64,000 bases of DNA from NCBI GenBank assembly GCA_036971615.1, contig JAYKKR010000004.1:1302001-1366000 (forward strand). Direction: 5' to 3'. The first letter of the stretch is position 1. Every line of letters starts with the position of its first letter. The notes under the pieces were generated by a model. It made no database searches and was not told the origin of the DNA. It saw only the letters and a program-made list of their open reading frames with translations. The DNA is from Amyloporia xantha (taxonomy: Eukaryota > Basidiomycota > Agaricomycetes > Polyporales > Adustoporiaceae). Below, in pieces: positions 30,658 to 42,400 of this stretch. A program made the position numbers and the translations under genes.

Positions 30658-32192
30658 ATCTGGGAAGAATTAGTCAAATTGTCAGGTCAGGTCAGTTGAG
30701 TGAGCGTGCGTAAGTATATGAATAATAACTGTGTGAAGCGCTGGCGAAGATCACACGCCGCATGGGTAACTTGAGTAGTTCAAGGCAGTGCACACGACGA
30801 CGCGATAGTTCAGCAAATTCCATCGACAGGCTTCAATCACCCAACTGCTTCGGCCAATAAATGTGATTCAGATAGATAGTAATACCTCTAGTCAATGAGG
30901 TAGCGCATGCTACCCGACTAGCTGAGCCACTATGTTACAGTAGTATGAGTCGTCGACGTCATGCGTCATGCATCAACATTCGCCTGCTACAGTGGCATTT
31001 TCGCATTCTTATATCTTTGACTTAATTTGAATTCGTTGCAAAGGATGGAATTATTGTGACATATAATTGAACATCTACTGAGCCACCGCATACTCGACGG
31101 TCGTCATGAGGCACTAGACTCACCTTGGAACCAGTTCGCATATTAGTGGTTCTCTAAAGTTTTCAGGGAACTAGAGCGGCATTCGAACAAGATCAGGATC
31201 AAACGACACATCTTACTTCTCCTTAAGGTTCGCAGCGTCGTAGCACAGAATCGGGGAAATCCACCCGATGGCGATGTCGAGGGCTATGTATGACAGGACT
31301 TGTTCCGCGCAAAGAGTACCACAGGCGACTTAGGACTGTTAAATATTGTCAATTGGCCCTTGATTGGCCCTGTCTGTTTATTTTCGGGTGTCAGCTCCCG
31401 ATTATGAGCAATATCAATCTTGACTTGTTGCAGGCACCGCAGACGACAATGAACATGATACGCACCTAATCCCGGCAATCCCGCCGGGTTTGGAGTTGAC
31501 CTGCTCAGTACAAATGGTGAAGTCAAAATAGGTCAGTCGCGTAGGGAGATGGAAGTCAGATTGACTGTTGGGAAAAACAGTATCGAGGTGAATGCGTCCA
31601 GCAACTTTACAGAGCATGGAGGGAATGAACTATCAGACTTGCGTATGTGTGCCATCAACAACTGCTGAAGTCTGCAAGACGGGTGCAAAAAGGCCGCAAT
31701 ACAAGGGATCGTCATATTCACGCAAATGATAATGGCCCCAGATCTTGCTTGCTACCACAGAAGCAAGCTCATTCTGTATAATAACGGATATTCGAGACAC
31801 TAGATGGCAGGAGATTGAGCTTCAGTGTCCAGTGGATGAATCACAAGGCATGAATTGTGCGTTCTGATATTGGCCATGGTAGATTCAGATGCATCAAAGG
31901 AATGAGCTTTCATGCATCCATGCGCCATAAAAATTGACTTGGACATTAGTCACGATGGTTGCAAGCAGGCTTAGCTTTGTAGAATGAAGTCGTTGAGACA
32001 CTGTCGAGAAGAAGATCGAATAAGGTCTTAAATTACAGTATTGCAGGATTAACATTTCAAAAATAGCCTCTTATAGCAGGAGAGACTGACTTGCATAAAC
32101 CTTATCGGTTCGTCTCCTGTGCAATTCAATTTTTGCACCGTACAGACTAAAGCTCGCATCTTCCATCTTCCTAGAAAGCTCGAATCCGCTAA
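30658..32192. other. intergenic region with a relic of the aminopeptidase gene
   Basis: This 1.5-kb divergent interval lies between the M1 aminopeptidase (-) and eIF3l (+). The only recognisable content is the degraded M1 fragment at 31284-31617. The rest is AT-rich with no ORF of note. Confidence 0.5.
31284..31617 (-). pseudogene. degraded N-terminal fragment of an M1 aminopeptidase
   Basis: On the minus strand the frame reads DFHLPTRLTYFDFTICTEQV followed by NSKPGGIAGI, which lines up with DYRLPTDVRPTHYDLTVRTDLV and NSKFDGIVKI at the start of the intact gene about 0.9 kb away. A GTGCGT donor follows at the place where the intact gene also has its first intron. Beyond it only a weak similarity (VKIDIAHNRE) remains, and neither the zinc site nor later exons are present. 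This looks like the remains of a tandem duplicate. Confidence 0.65.
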
Positions 32193-34506
32193 ATGTCGCA
32201 ACAGCGCAAAGCTATCTGGGAAGCAGACCTCGAGGAAGATCTGCAAGATGTCGACTTGAACCTGGCTATCGGCAACTACGGCCAGAATGGCATGTACGAT
32301 GAAGGTGAGCGATCTTAGATTTCCAGACACAACGGGCGAGAGGAGGGCTCAATTCAGAAAAGCGGAGCCCAGGATAGACGAGGCGACGCTGGTCGCTGTG
32401 CAGCAACAGATGGCACAGCAGGCTGCGTTCGCCCAAATTCCAGACGTTGTGAAACGGGTGAGTGGTCCTGATGCGTGAATTGTGCAGTGGGAAACTAAAT
32501 TCCGGCGCAGTTCATCGTGCATTTCCATCACGCCGTACTGGAGAACAACCTTGCTGAGATCACTGTTGCGTACGAGAGCGGGTGGATACGATTGACGGAG
32601 AAGTTCTACTCCAAAACTGAGTGGCCAGAGGCAGAGGTGATCGCACCCCTGGTGAACGACGGTGCGTTTCCGTCCCTTTCCCAAGGCCCCGGCTTATAGC
32701 CCTACGTCAGACCCTATTTTTCTCATCCTGTATCGCGAGCTGTACTATCGCCATGTATACTCCCGGCTGCAGCCCGACATCGACGACCGCTTCCATTCGT
32801 ACGAAAATAGCTGCGAGCTGTTTAACTATCTGCTCAGTGAGTCTAACCCTTAGCAAATGTGTTCTATCATCCTTACTCTATATTTCATAAGACTCGGATG
32901 GTCCAGTCACTCTCGAGCTGCCAGAACAGTGGCTATGGGACATCATCGATGAGTTCATCTACCAGTATCAGTCTTTCTGCGTATGGCGGTCAAAAGTCAA
33001 GACGAAGACGGACGAGGAACTTGTGCTCCTTGCGGATGCGAGTCAAGTGTGGAGCTCGTACAGCGTCCTGAACGTGCTGTACTCTCTCATCCAAAAATCT
33101 AAAATCCATGAGCATATCGCTGCCCTACAAGAAGGAAAATCTGCCGATGAGATCGCGTGCGTGCTGCCTACATTCTGTACCCGTGACGGTATCACTGACA
33201 TAGAAATTAATAGTGAGATTGTGGGTGAATACGGTGTCCGCCCACTCTATCGCATGCTCGGCTACTTCAGCATCATCGGGCTCTTACGTGTGCACAGTTT
33301 ACTCGGTGACTTCACCCTTGCGCTCAAAGTAATGGAGAATGTTGAGCTTAATCAAAAGGTATTTCGTACCTTTCCTCTTGAGAAAGCTTACTTTACACAA
33401 TTTCCCAGTCACCCTTCACGCGAGTCACAGCTTGCCATGTCACTACATACTACTATGTCGGGTTCTGCTACATTATGTTGAGGCGATACCCCGATGCCAT
33501 CCGCGCATTCGTGTCGATATTAAACTTCATCCTCCGAATGCGGCAGTACCATACGCGTAGCTATCAATATGATCAGGTGAGCTACGTTGATTACCTGTAT
33601 TGGGATTACTACTGAGGTTATGCAGATCAATAAAACCGCGGACCGAATGTATGCCCTGTTCGCAATATGCAACGCTCTGTCACCCACACGACTCGATGAC
33701 AACATCTCGAATATTGTCAAGGAGCGATACGGGGAGCAGTTCGGAAAAATGTCTCGCGGGTGTGTAATTCACCGTTTTCACACCCATCTCATTCAGCTGA
33801 TGTTCGATTTCCCGCCAGTGAGGAGGGGATTCCGGCATTTGAAGAGCTCTTCTTATACGCTTGTCCGAAATTCATCTCGGCCAACCCTCCGCCGTACGAA
33901 GATCCGGAGTTGCTCGCCTCGTATATCGAAGATCCCCCGGTCGAGCCTGCCCAGCGTCATCTTTCGCTGTTCCTATCCGAGGTCCGCGCTCAGATCCCGG
34001 TGCCGACCCTGCGCAGCTTCCTGAAGCTCTACACGTCACTGGATGCGAAGAAGCTGGCCAACTTCTTGGATGCGGACGAGGAAGAGATGGTCCAGCAGAT
34101 GATGGTCATGAAGCAGGCGAGCAGGAGTGTGAGCCGTGTCGAGAACGAAAAGGGTCTGCTCGAAGGCCAGATGATCTCGACAGGTGACTTGGATTTCGTT
34201 ATCGACGAGGTTAGCCCGTTCCCTCCTTTTCCACGATGATCCGTGTTGACGATATCCCTCTCGTAGAACATGGTCCATATCGCCGAGTCCACGGTCGGGC
34301 GTCGCTTTGCAGGATGGTTCATCAGAAATACAGAGCACGCACAACGTGTCTTTGATATCCTCCGCCATAGCCCGTTGCCTGCTCCTCCAAAACCAAATAC
34401 ACAGGCCCCTGCTACCAATGGCACGTCGGATCCGGCAGCGTCTGCAGCGTCTGCGCCACGCACTGGAGGACAGAGAGTCGCTTGGGGCGGCGTCAAGGTA
34501 GCTTGA
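32193..34506 (+). CDS. eukaryotic translation initiation factor 3 subunit L (eIF3l)
   Basis: Subunit of the eIF3 complex that organises the 43S preinitiation complex. The start at 32193 gives [20 protein letters not shown]. Conserved blocks are [80 protein letters not shown], the stretch [52 protein letters not shown] and the C-terminal PCI-like part ending [20 protein letters not shown]. The C-terminal tail is Pro/Ala-rich. The second exon uses an AAAAG acceptor, giving [11 protein letters not shown]; the nearer acceptor would bring a stop. Introns are short and no frame break was detected. The yeast S. cerevisiae complex lacks this subunit, while basidiomycetes retain it. Confidence 0.95.
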
Positions 34507-34880
34507 GGGAAGGTTGTTGTTATCTTGTGCTTGCGTTGTCTGTATCTAATATGAGTCGCTGTCAATGATTGATGTTGTAGCCTTGTCCGCTTCCACTGTG
34601 GGACCGAGATCCGTCTGTGCAGCGATAAGAAAAGCAGAATATGGACGAGGCACAGAGACCTCTACATTGTTCAGTACCTGCTTTCCTATCTTAGAGGCGG
34701 GAATAGCCTACAGTAGGGCACGAATGTTCGCTTCATCTCGTTCTAGGAGACCTTCCATATGAGGTAACCGGTCGATGCGAGGACAGTGGCTGCGCCTGCG
34801 GGACAGCGCTACTAATCTTAGTTACTCAATATACCACTATCCCATATCTTCCTAGTTTATTACTTCTACGACTGCACGCT
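34507..34880. other. intergenic region
   Basis: This 374-base stretch lies between eIF3l and the SNARE gene on the same strand, presumably the terminator of one and the promoter of the other. Nothing else was seen. Confidence 0.5.
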
Positions 34881-35719
34881 ATGTCCTCTCTGGCCAAGCT
34901 AACGTCGCTATCGACGCAAACACTATCGTTACTTCTTGAACGCCAGCGACTGCAGACACTCTCCAGCTCAAATGCCTCATCACTCCACATACCCCAGATC
35001 ACGCGCAACATGCAGCAGTTGTACGCAGAAGTAATCGAGCTGGAGGAGAAGGAGGGGCGAAGCGAGGCCGTTAAACTGCTGAGGAGCCAGTACGAGCGAA
35101 TGCGAGGCATGCTTGGGCCGGACGGCGAGTACGCGGGTGTGGAGAGGTTCGTCGCCAGGCAGTGCAAACGTCGTAGTACAGGCTAACATCAGTCGCGCTC
35201 CAGTCTGGAGACCCGGGAATCAATGAAGACAAATGCGGACCCCTCAGCATCGACGTCGTCTCTGGGTTCACAAGTACCTTCGCAATTACCCAGCAAGGAC
35301 AGCGAACCTGCATATACCCCATACACAGACGACCCAGAGGCGGCGTACCCTTCGTCGGAAGAGATGCTCCAGGCGCAGCGGCAGATGATGGACGAGCAGG
35401 ACGTCCACCTCGACCGTCTCTCACAATCCATCAACAGGCAGCGGGACATCTCGCTCCAGATCAACGACGAGCTCGACGTCCATACTGGGCTGCTGGAAGA
35501 CCTAGATCATGAAGTGGACCACACAAACAGTAGATTGAGTGGTGCAAGACGTCGTTTGGATCGTGTCGCAAAGGGGACGAGGGAGAACGGTACGCTTAGT
35601 TCCGCAAGCCTTGTTTACACTTCTGGACTCACATTTTGCATCGCCGGATAGGTTCCACAATCATGATTGCAGTTCTAATATTGCTGCTTCTGATATTGAT
35701 TATTGTCTTCAAGACATAA
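34881..35719 (+). CDS. SYN8: SYN8-like endosomal Qc-SNARE
   Basis: Tail-anchored SNARE of the syntaxin-8/Syn8/Tlg1 type acting in endosome-vacuole fusion. Three exons, 34881-35146, 35204-35589 and 35652-35719, give 239 residues. The N-terminal region (QTLSLLLERQRLQTL ... QITRNMQQLYAEVIELEEK) is helical; the SNARE motif runs from EQDVHLDRLSQSINRQRDIS through LQINDELDVHTGLLEDLDHE to NSRLSGARRRLDRV, with the zero-layer glutamine in LQIND. The last exon supplies a C-terminal hydrophobic anchor (MIAVLILLLLILIIVF) ending in KT. Reading through the first donor gives a false stop at 35186, and reading through the second loses the membrane anchor. The family assignment as a Qc-SNARE is good; Syn8 versus another Qc-SNARE is inferred. 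Confidence 0.88.
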
Positions 35720-36094
35720 ATTTACTCCTGGATGTGTCTGTGTCTCACCATCATTGTTCTTTCTTATGCAACATATATATCCATGGCTATTGTGCATAAA
35801 GTTACCCACTTGAGACTGCTATTGCATGGTTGACATGAATACCATTGGCCCACTGTTTATTTTTCACCCTCGAAGTGGCTGCAACTATGCCCATCTCCAA
35901 TAAGTGTTTTCTGCACATGATCATTTACCTATCTGAAATTTGGCTCACATTGCTTCTTTACAGTATAGTCAATACACTGAGATTTTTTGTCTAATTGTAA
36001 GATTTGTCAATTTCACACAAAGGATAAAACAGAATCAGAACATGGAAGCATAGTGTGATTTGCACATTCTTCTATGTCATGATTATATTCTGCA
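35720..36094. other. AT-rich 3' region of the SNARE gene
   Basis: This 375-base AT-rich stretch lies before the mobile-element island. No gene is seen. Confidence 0.5.
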
Positions 36095-36734
36095 TGTCGG
36101 AAAAACCGGATCTGGGATATATGGCTGTATACAGGCGTATAAGGTCGTCAGAATTTACACCCCCTTACAACCATAAGAAAGAACCTATATGTCCTGACCA
36201 GGCCGTATATGGCCTTACCCGCCTTATCAGGCCTTATATGAATTTCGAGCCTTATCGTGCCTGATAAGGCTCTGTTAGCTGCGATTGTAAAATTGCAAGG
36301 GGCCCGCGGTGTTACCACAGGCGACTGCGGCGCCATACAGAGAGGCTATTACAACCCATTACATCAGTACTACTAAGTTCATTCTGACGACACATATATA
36401 CCATTCTATACAGATTACTTTAGAATATGATGCTCTTGTAACAAACATGTCGCAATGATGCTAAGTACAGCCGAGTCACTATGGTAAGTCATCAGCAAAA
36501 GTGCAGACTCGGGATCTGCGCAGACCTGCTCATATCAACGCCCGACAGTCGGGCCAACCTCCGACAGCCTGGTGTCAAGGTTGCCCCGCGATATCTGGCA
36601 TCTGCAGAGAGCTACAACTTTCCCAACAGACCGGGCAACTCAGGGCAAATGTCCGTCGAGTCTGGGCAATCACCGCAGGGCCCGCTGGTCTATTACATCG
36701 TGTTTGCTAATCTGGGCAAGCTCTACGCCACATA

Positions 36735-37985
36735 GGGCATTGGCTGTTGGCTCTGGCACTGTGTGCATCACAGCGGCCGAAATTCAACCGTAGTTGGATC
36801 GAAAAGTGTCTTTCGATCGCTAAAAGGATGTATTTGGTCGAAATCGAAAAATATACACATTTTCGACCCTTCCACTTCGGTCGTTTTGTAAGTCGTTTTC
36901 TGTCCGTTGTCGTGCATGCCGCACAATGTATGAGACACGGGATCATCCGAGCAGCACTTGTGATGAGTCATCCAACGCTAGCATCGCCACGTACGTCTGT
37001 CTCGTCTCTCTCTCCAACTCTCCCCTGATGGTTCTCAGTGCGCAGCGTATGCACTATGCGCAGTCATACGCTGTGCATTGACACCCGCACTGGAGAGACA
37101 CCATACTGTCACTAATTGTCAAGGGCAACATAGGGCCATGCACTTGCCCTGTTTCCATTCTTCGAGTCCTCTCATACTGACAGGCTGTCCTACCTCACAT
37201 TACTCACAGTACGCCATCTACACTACCAGACAGTCTACTGATGCCATGCCCACACGCGCACAACCGAAAACCAAACACAGCTGTTATGGAGTGCAGGACA
37301 GTGTCTGAGAGGTGGGTCTACAATTGGTGCGTGGACGTCTATAGTACATCATCCAACTCGGATCGCAACTGATCAACCTCCCAGTCATGCCTCATCTGGA
37401 CTCGTAGCACACAGCATGAGCAATGATGTTTATTAGAGCAGTAGGTCGGCTGCAATGGGCATGCTGAGAGTGTCAACCCATCAGTCAAAATCGCGAAGTT
37501 TCACATGTCTCATTTGTCCTATATGCAACGTATTACTCCTGCAGGCGCAGACTGTAAATCTTTCTGCTCTATGTGCTATTGTAGCTGGGGTCTAATGTAG
37601 CTTCACAATTGCATATTTGAATCCAATTTGTGTATTGTAAAGAGTCATAATATCAATCTAATTTAGTTTGTTTATATACCGCAATGCCAACCATTGCTTG
37701 TTCAAATATTGGATTGTTTACGGTGTGAGTATTATGATCGATAAACGGACTAAATTCAACTGGGCACAGTAATTTCATGAAAGGTCGAAAACGGAAACAT
37801 ACCGGCTTAACTTTTCGGCCGTTAGTGTGGAACGTAAAACGGACTATTTCCACCATTTCAGGCCTTTTAACGGCTTCAAAGAAACCGTCAAACGACTCAA
37901 ACAGAGGTCTAATTTAGACTGCTGTGAGGCGCACAGTGTGGGCAAGGTCTGTCGGCGCATTGCCCGTACTGATGTCTCGTGCTCA
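36735..37985. repeat. diverged long inverted repeat, arms about 180 bases
   Basis: The left arm (about 36735-36920) and the right arm (about 37785-37985) are related as inverted copies. The right arm read forward has TTTTAACGGCTTCAAAGAAA ... CTGCTGTGAGGCGCACAGTG, and the left arm read in reverse has TTTTAGCGATCGAAAGACA ... CGCTGTGATGCACACAGTG. They differ at many sites, so this is an old foldback or TIR element. It lies to one side of the Copia insertion. Confidence 0.55.
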
Positions 37986-38094
37986 AATCACAGCTCTATT
38001 ATTTATATATTTCATATTGAATTTATGCATTAGATTACATAGCACATTTTAATCTGTAAATACTACGCAAAGTGATCACATACAACTGTCGGAA

Positions 38095-38099
38095 CAGTG
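38095..38099. repeat. target-site duplication CAGTG, left copy
   Basis: CAGTG directly abuts the left LTR end at 38100 and is repeated exactly at 43884-43888 after the right LTR. Five bases is the normal Copia duplication length. Confidence 0.95.
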
Positions 38100-38403
38100 T
38101 GTTGAGCGCAGACTATAGAGGAGAGGAGGCTAATCCGTCTTGTATTCTAGTGGGCTGTAAGGCCCTGCTTATATACATGCATGAAAGGCTCCTTAGTAAT
38201 CGTATCTAGAAACCTATAGAATATCTGAGTAAGATATGAAGTCATAATGAAATCATATTGGAGATTTCTTAGTAAGAAAGTGGAGCCTATGAAGTAAGAC
38301 AAGAGCATACTATGGAACATCATAGAACATCATAGAAATGAGTAAGTACTGACTACCAAGTATGGAAGTGCGACTACTATAGTTGGAAACTGATCGTTCA
38401 ACA
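38100..38403 (-). repeat. 3' LTR of the Copia element
   Basis: 304 bases, bounded by TGTTGA and TCAACA, 302 of 304 bases identical to the copy at 43580-43883. Confidence 0.97.
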
Positions 38404-38429
38404 CTCCCACTCAACTAGATAGTCGCTAA

Positions 38430-39437
38430 CTACTCTAGTCCAAGACTATGTACAAATTTCTCATGAATAGAGAAAGATAAATTCTTAGTGAGGATATCGG
38501 CCCTTTGCTCAGCAGTAGGTACAAAGAAAAGATCGACATGACCGTTTTCAATGAACTCTCTGCAAAAGTGGTACCGAATATCAATGTGCTTGGTTCTTCT
38601 GTCATGAGCTGGATTAACCGCAAGAAAAATGCTACCATTATTATCAATGCATAAAGGTGTGGCATTTTGCAGCTTAAAACCAATCTCAGACTGAAGAGTC
38701 CGAAGCCAGGCTAATTGTCGACAAGAGTCGGACAACGCCATGTATTCTGCTTCTGTTGAAGACAGAGCGACAGTCTTTTGTCGCCGCGAGACCCATGAAA
38801 TAGTAGCATCTGCCATAAAGAAGACAAAGCCACTAGTTGAATGCCTATCGTCCTTGTTCTCAGCCCAATCAGAGTCAGAATAACCTATGAGTCCAGATAA
38901 TCCGCTGCCTTTGTAGCAAAGCCGAAGTGAACGCAAACCGTTCAAATAGCGAAGAATATATTGTGCGGCTTTATAATGTTGCATTGTAGGCTTAGCAGAA
39001 TATTGGGAAAGGCGATTAACTGCATAGGCTATATCTGGGCGAGTGCCTAAGGCGATCCACAAAAGTGAACCAATGAGCTGCTGGTACTTTGAACGAAGGG
39101 CGGCATCAACTTCATATGAAGGATCTGCTTTGACAAGGTGTACGCCAAATGGAAGGGGAGTTCGTGTGGGTGCTGCATCTAGCATTTGGAATCGCTCGAG
39201 TGTCTCTTCAATGTATTTAGACTGATCAAGCCAAATATTTCTGGATGATCTATCTCGAGTAATCCGCATGCCTAGAAAAGATTCTACAGGCCCAAGATCA
39301 CGAACATTAAATCGCTTCTGAAGACAACCTTTAAGCCATGCAATCTGACGCCGATCAGACCCAATTGGCAATAGATCGTCAACATATACGACAAGTATTA
39401 AATCCCCCATGATGATGATACACATAAATACCCGCAT
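38430..39437 (-). CDS. Copia pol, C-terminal part (reverse transcriptase end and RNase H)
   Basis: The frame carries the reverse-transcriptase catalytic motif LVVYVDDLLPIG, then SFLGMRITRDRSSRNIWLDQ, the connection region ending PTMQHYKAAQYILRYLNGL, and the Copia RNase H with GYSDSDWAENKDDRHSTSGF, WVSRRQKTVALSSTEAEYMA and HIDIRYHFCREFIENGHVDL. It overlaps the end of the upstream gag-pol frame by 59 bases. The two frames meet in a run of five G (39404-39408 on the minus strand); removing one G would make them continuous, as is normal for Copia, which uses one open frame. Confidence 0.95.
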   Translation of the reverse strand: MRVFMCIIIMGDLILVVYVDDLLPIGSDRRQIAWLKGCLQKRFNVRDLGPVESFLGMRITRDRSSRNIWLDQSKYIEETLERFQMLDAAPTRTPLPFGVHLVKADPSYEVDAALRSKYQQLIGSLLWIALGTRPDIAYAVNRLSQYSAKPTMQHYKAAQYILRYLNGLRSLRLCYKGSGLSGLIGYSDSDWAENKDDRHSTSGFVFFMADATISWVSRRQKTVALSSTEAEYMALSDSCRQLAWLRTLQSEIGFKLQNATPLCIDNNGSIFLAVNPAHDRRTKHIDIRYHFCREFIENGHVDLFFVPTAEQRADILTKNLSFSIHEKFVHSLGLE

Positions 39438-42400
39438 CAGAATATGTACGTGTGAACCCTAATTCCAACAACGCATTGTGGAGTTTTTTATTCCACTGTC
39501 TGCCAGCCTGTTTAAGACTATAAATAGCCTTCAAAAGATGACAAACTTTGTGTTCCTGACCAGGGACTTTAAATCCTTCTGGTTGCTCCATATATATCTC
39601 CTCGTCTAATTCGCCATATAAGAATGCTGTCTTTACATCCATAGCCTCTACCTCCCAATCATTAAGAGCAGCATGGGCGAGTAAGAATCTTATAGATTCA
39701 AAACGAGCGACAGGGGAGAATATTTCATCATAATCGATGCCTTTGACCTGTTTAAAGCCTTTGGCTACAAGCCGAGCTTTATATCTACCACCAGGTTTAA
39801 TAGTGTAAACCCAACGACAAGGTACTGCCTTACGTCCAGGAGGTAAGTCGACTAACTCCCATGTACCATTCTCCATTTGAGAGTCTATCTCTTCCTGCAT
39901 AGCGGCCTCCCACTGAGTCCGATCAGGGCGAGAGATCGCTTCCTGATAAGATTGTGGAAAAGGTCCGTACTGAGGATCGGCGTTGAGAATAAACTCTGAT
40001 GGAAGATATGAGATGAGATTCTCCATGACGTCAGGTAAACCACCTCCTTGATCAATGTCACGCTGTATAGCTGCAGGGTGACGATCACCATACACATTGT
40101 CAGGCCGTGGTGGAGGTCTACCAGCGGTTGACCGGGTAGAGCGTCTAGGTACAAATGGAGGAGGTTGTGGTACTGGAGGCTCATCTGGAGAAGGTGGATG
40201 AGGTGGAGGAGATGGGTTTCTAGGTGGTTCTGGTGGTGGTCCCGGATGTGGAGGCAAGTCAGCATCCGGTTCAGGCCTATTAGCATCATCATCACCAAGC
40301 GGCAGGGCCAGCTGTGGTGCTGGAGCTACAGGAACGGGCGGCTCATGCGGTTGTTGGGCAGCGGGAATAGGATTCGCACTTTTGTTCGGAAAGGATCTCT
40401 CATTGAATACCGCATCACGCGATAAAACAATGGAGCGGCTATCTTTATCCCAGAATCGATACCCCTTTGATCCAGGTTCATAGCCGACGAACACCATAGG
40501 TTTAGCTCGAGCCGTGAGCTTATCCTGGCGTCGCTCCTTCTGAACATGTACATAGGCTAGGCATCCAAAGACTCTAAAGTACGACACATCTGGAACAGTA
40601 CCATTCCATAATTCAATGGGAGTACGCCAGTGTGCTCTGCGGAATGGCTGACGATTGTAAATATGAACGGCAGTTTCAACAGCAAGTTTCCAGAAGCCTG
40701 TGGATAAACCAGCATGATGACGCATAGCTTCTGCTTTTTCTACAATAGTTTGCTGCCAACGTTCTGCACGTCCATTCTGCTGTGGACTTTGTGGCATAGA
40801 CGCCTCGCGCTCAATACCATTTTCATGTAAATATTGTGTGAACTCTTCACCCATAAATTCTCCTCCTCTGTCAGAGCGGAAACGCTTAAGTCGCGTAGAA
40901 AGCTGAGTTTCCCCCCATGCTCGATAACTTTTAAAGCAGGTGAGAGCATCAGATTTCCGCTTAAGGTAATACATGACACCAAATGAGGAGAAGTCGTCGA
41001 GAAATGTGATGCAATATTTGAAACCATCAATAGACAGAGATGGCATCTCGACGAGGTCTGAGTGAATAAGTTCCAATGGTTTAGAAGTGCGAGTAGAAGA
41101 GAGTGGGAACGGTTGTCTGTGGGACTTGCCAAGCACACAACCAGCACAAGGATCAGACTTTGGTGCCGAAGAAAGACTATTTGGTGCGCCATTAACATGA
41201 TTAGGCATTTGACGAATTGTATTACGTCCCGCATGACCAAACTGTTGATGCCACAAGTCATAGTCAGCTTCCACAGATTGCAGAGTCTGAGGCCGGGTGT
41301 TTGGATGAAACACTTTGGTTTCAAGCCAATAGAAACCTGAATCATCATGGCTTGATCGCGCAGTGAGGATTAGGTTCTCACCCGGTTTGGAGCCTGCCCA
41401 AAAATTCATAGTGTCCCCATGGGCACTATAGCAGCCTCCTTGGTCAATAATGGTACGTGGAGCAAAGAAACGATGAGACGCTTCAGGAATATAAAGGACA
41501 GATTTAAGAGTCAGGTTGACAATGATTCCGTCACTATTCTGATGTCGCAGAAGAACTATTCCAACACCTTTGATGTCTATGGTCTTATCGGCGCCGGCTA
41601 AGTGCGCATGACCAGGTACTGGAAATTCATGATAGTGATCAAAATCTTCAAAGACATTTGTGACATGTGAAGTACAACCTGAGTCAACCATCCATCTTGC
41701 GATCTCATCTCCCACATGGTACAGGGAAAGGTCAATTGATTTGGACGAAGAAGATGCTACCGTTACATCTGGTACAGATTCTATAAGAAGATTGTTGACT
41801 TTTGCACCAGAATTCTGTCCCTGTCCTTGTGAAGCTCCAGTATTACCATTATTTTGACCATGATTCTGTCCACTTCCCTTATTATTTCCACCTTGATTAC
41901 CGCCTTGCTTGCCCTTGCCTTTGCCCTGCTTATTCCCCTTTTGAGGTGGCTTTCCATCAGGCCAATGGTTCTCAGTCGAATGATTAGTCTTCCCACAGAT
42001 ATTACATTTCTTTGGGAGGCGAGTAGTCGACGAGACGCGAGAGACATTAGCATTTTTAGAGGCCTGACGTCTAGCTTCTTCCTCAATAATTTTGGGGATG
42101 ACATCTGCTGGTTTAAGTTTAGAAAGATCTGTAACTGTAGCCAGCAGAGTCGAAGCAATTGTCTGATAAGAATTGGGCAAGGCATTGACAATAATGAGGG
42201 CAGCAAATTGATCTGAGATGGCAATCCCAGCATCAACGGTACGACTACGAATTTCCTCAAGTGCTGTTATCTGAGGGCGAAGAGGTTGGGCATCGTCAAA
42301 GCGAGTATTAAATAATTGTTGAAAGTAGACGAATGCACCAACAGCACCAGGTTTGGCATACTGATCTTTGATTGCTTTCCACGCTGCAGCAGCAGTGGTA

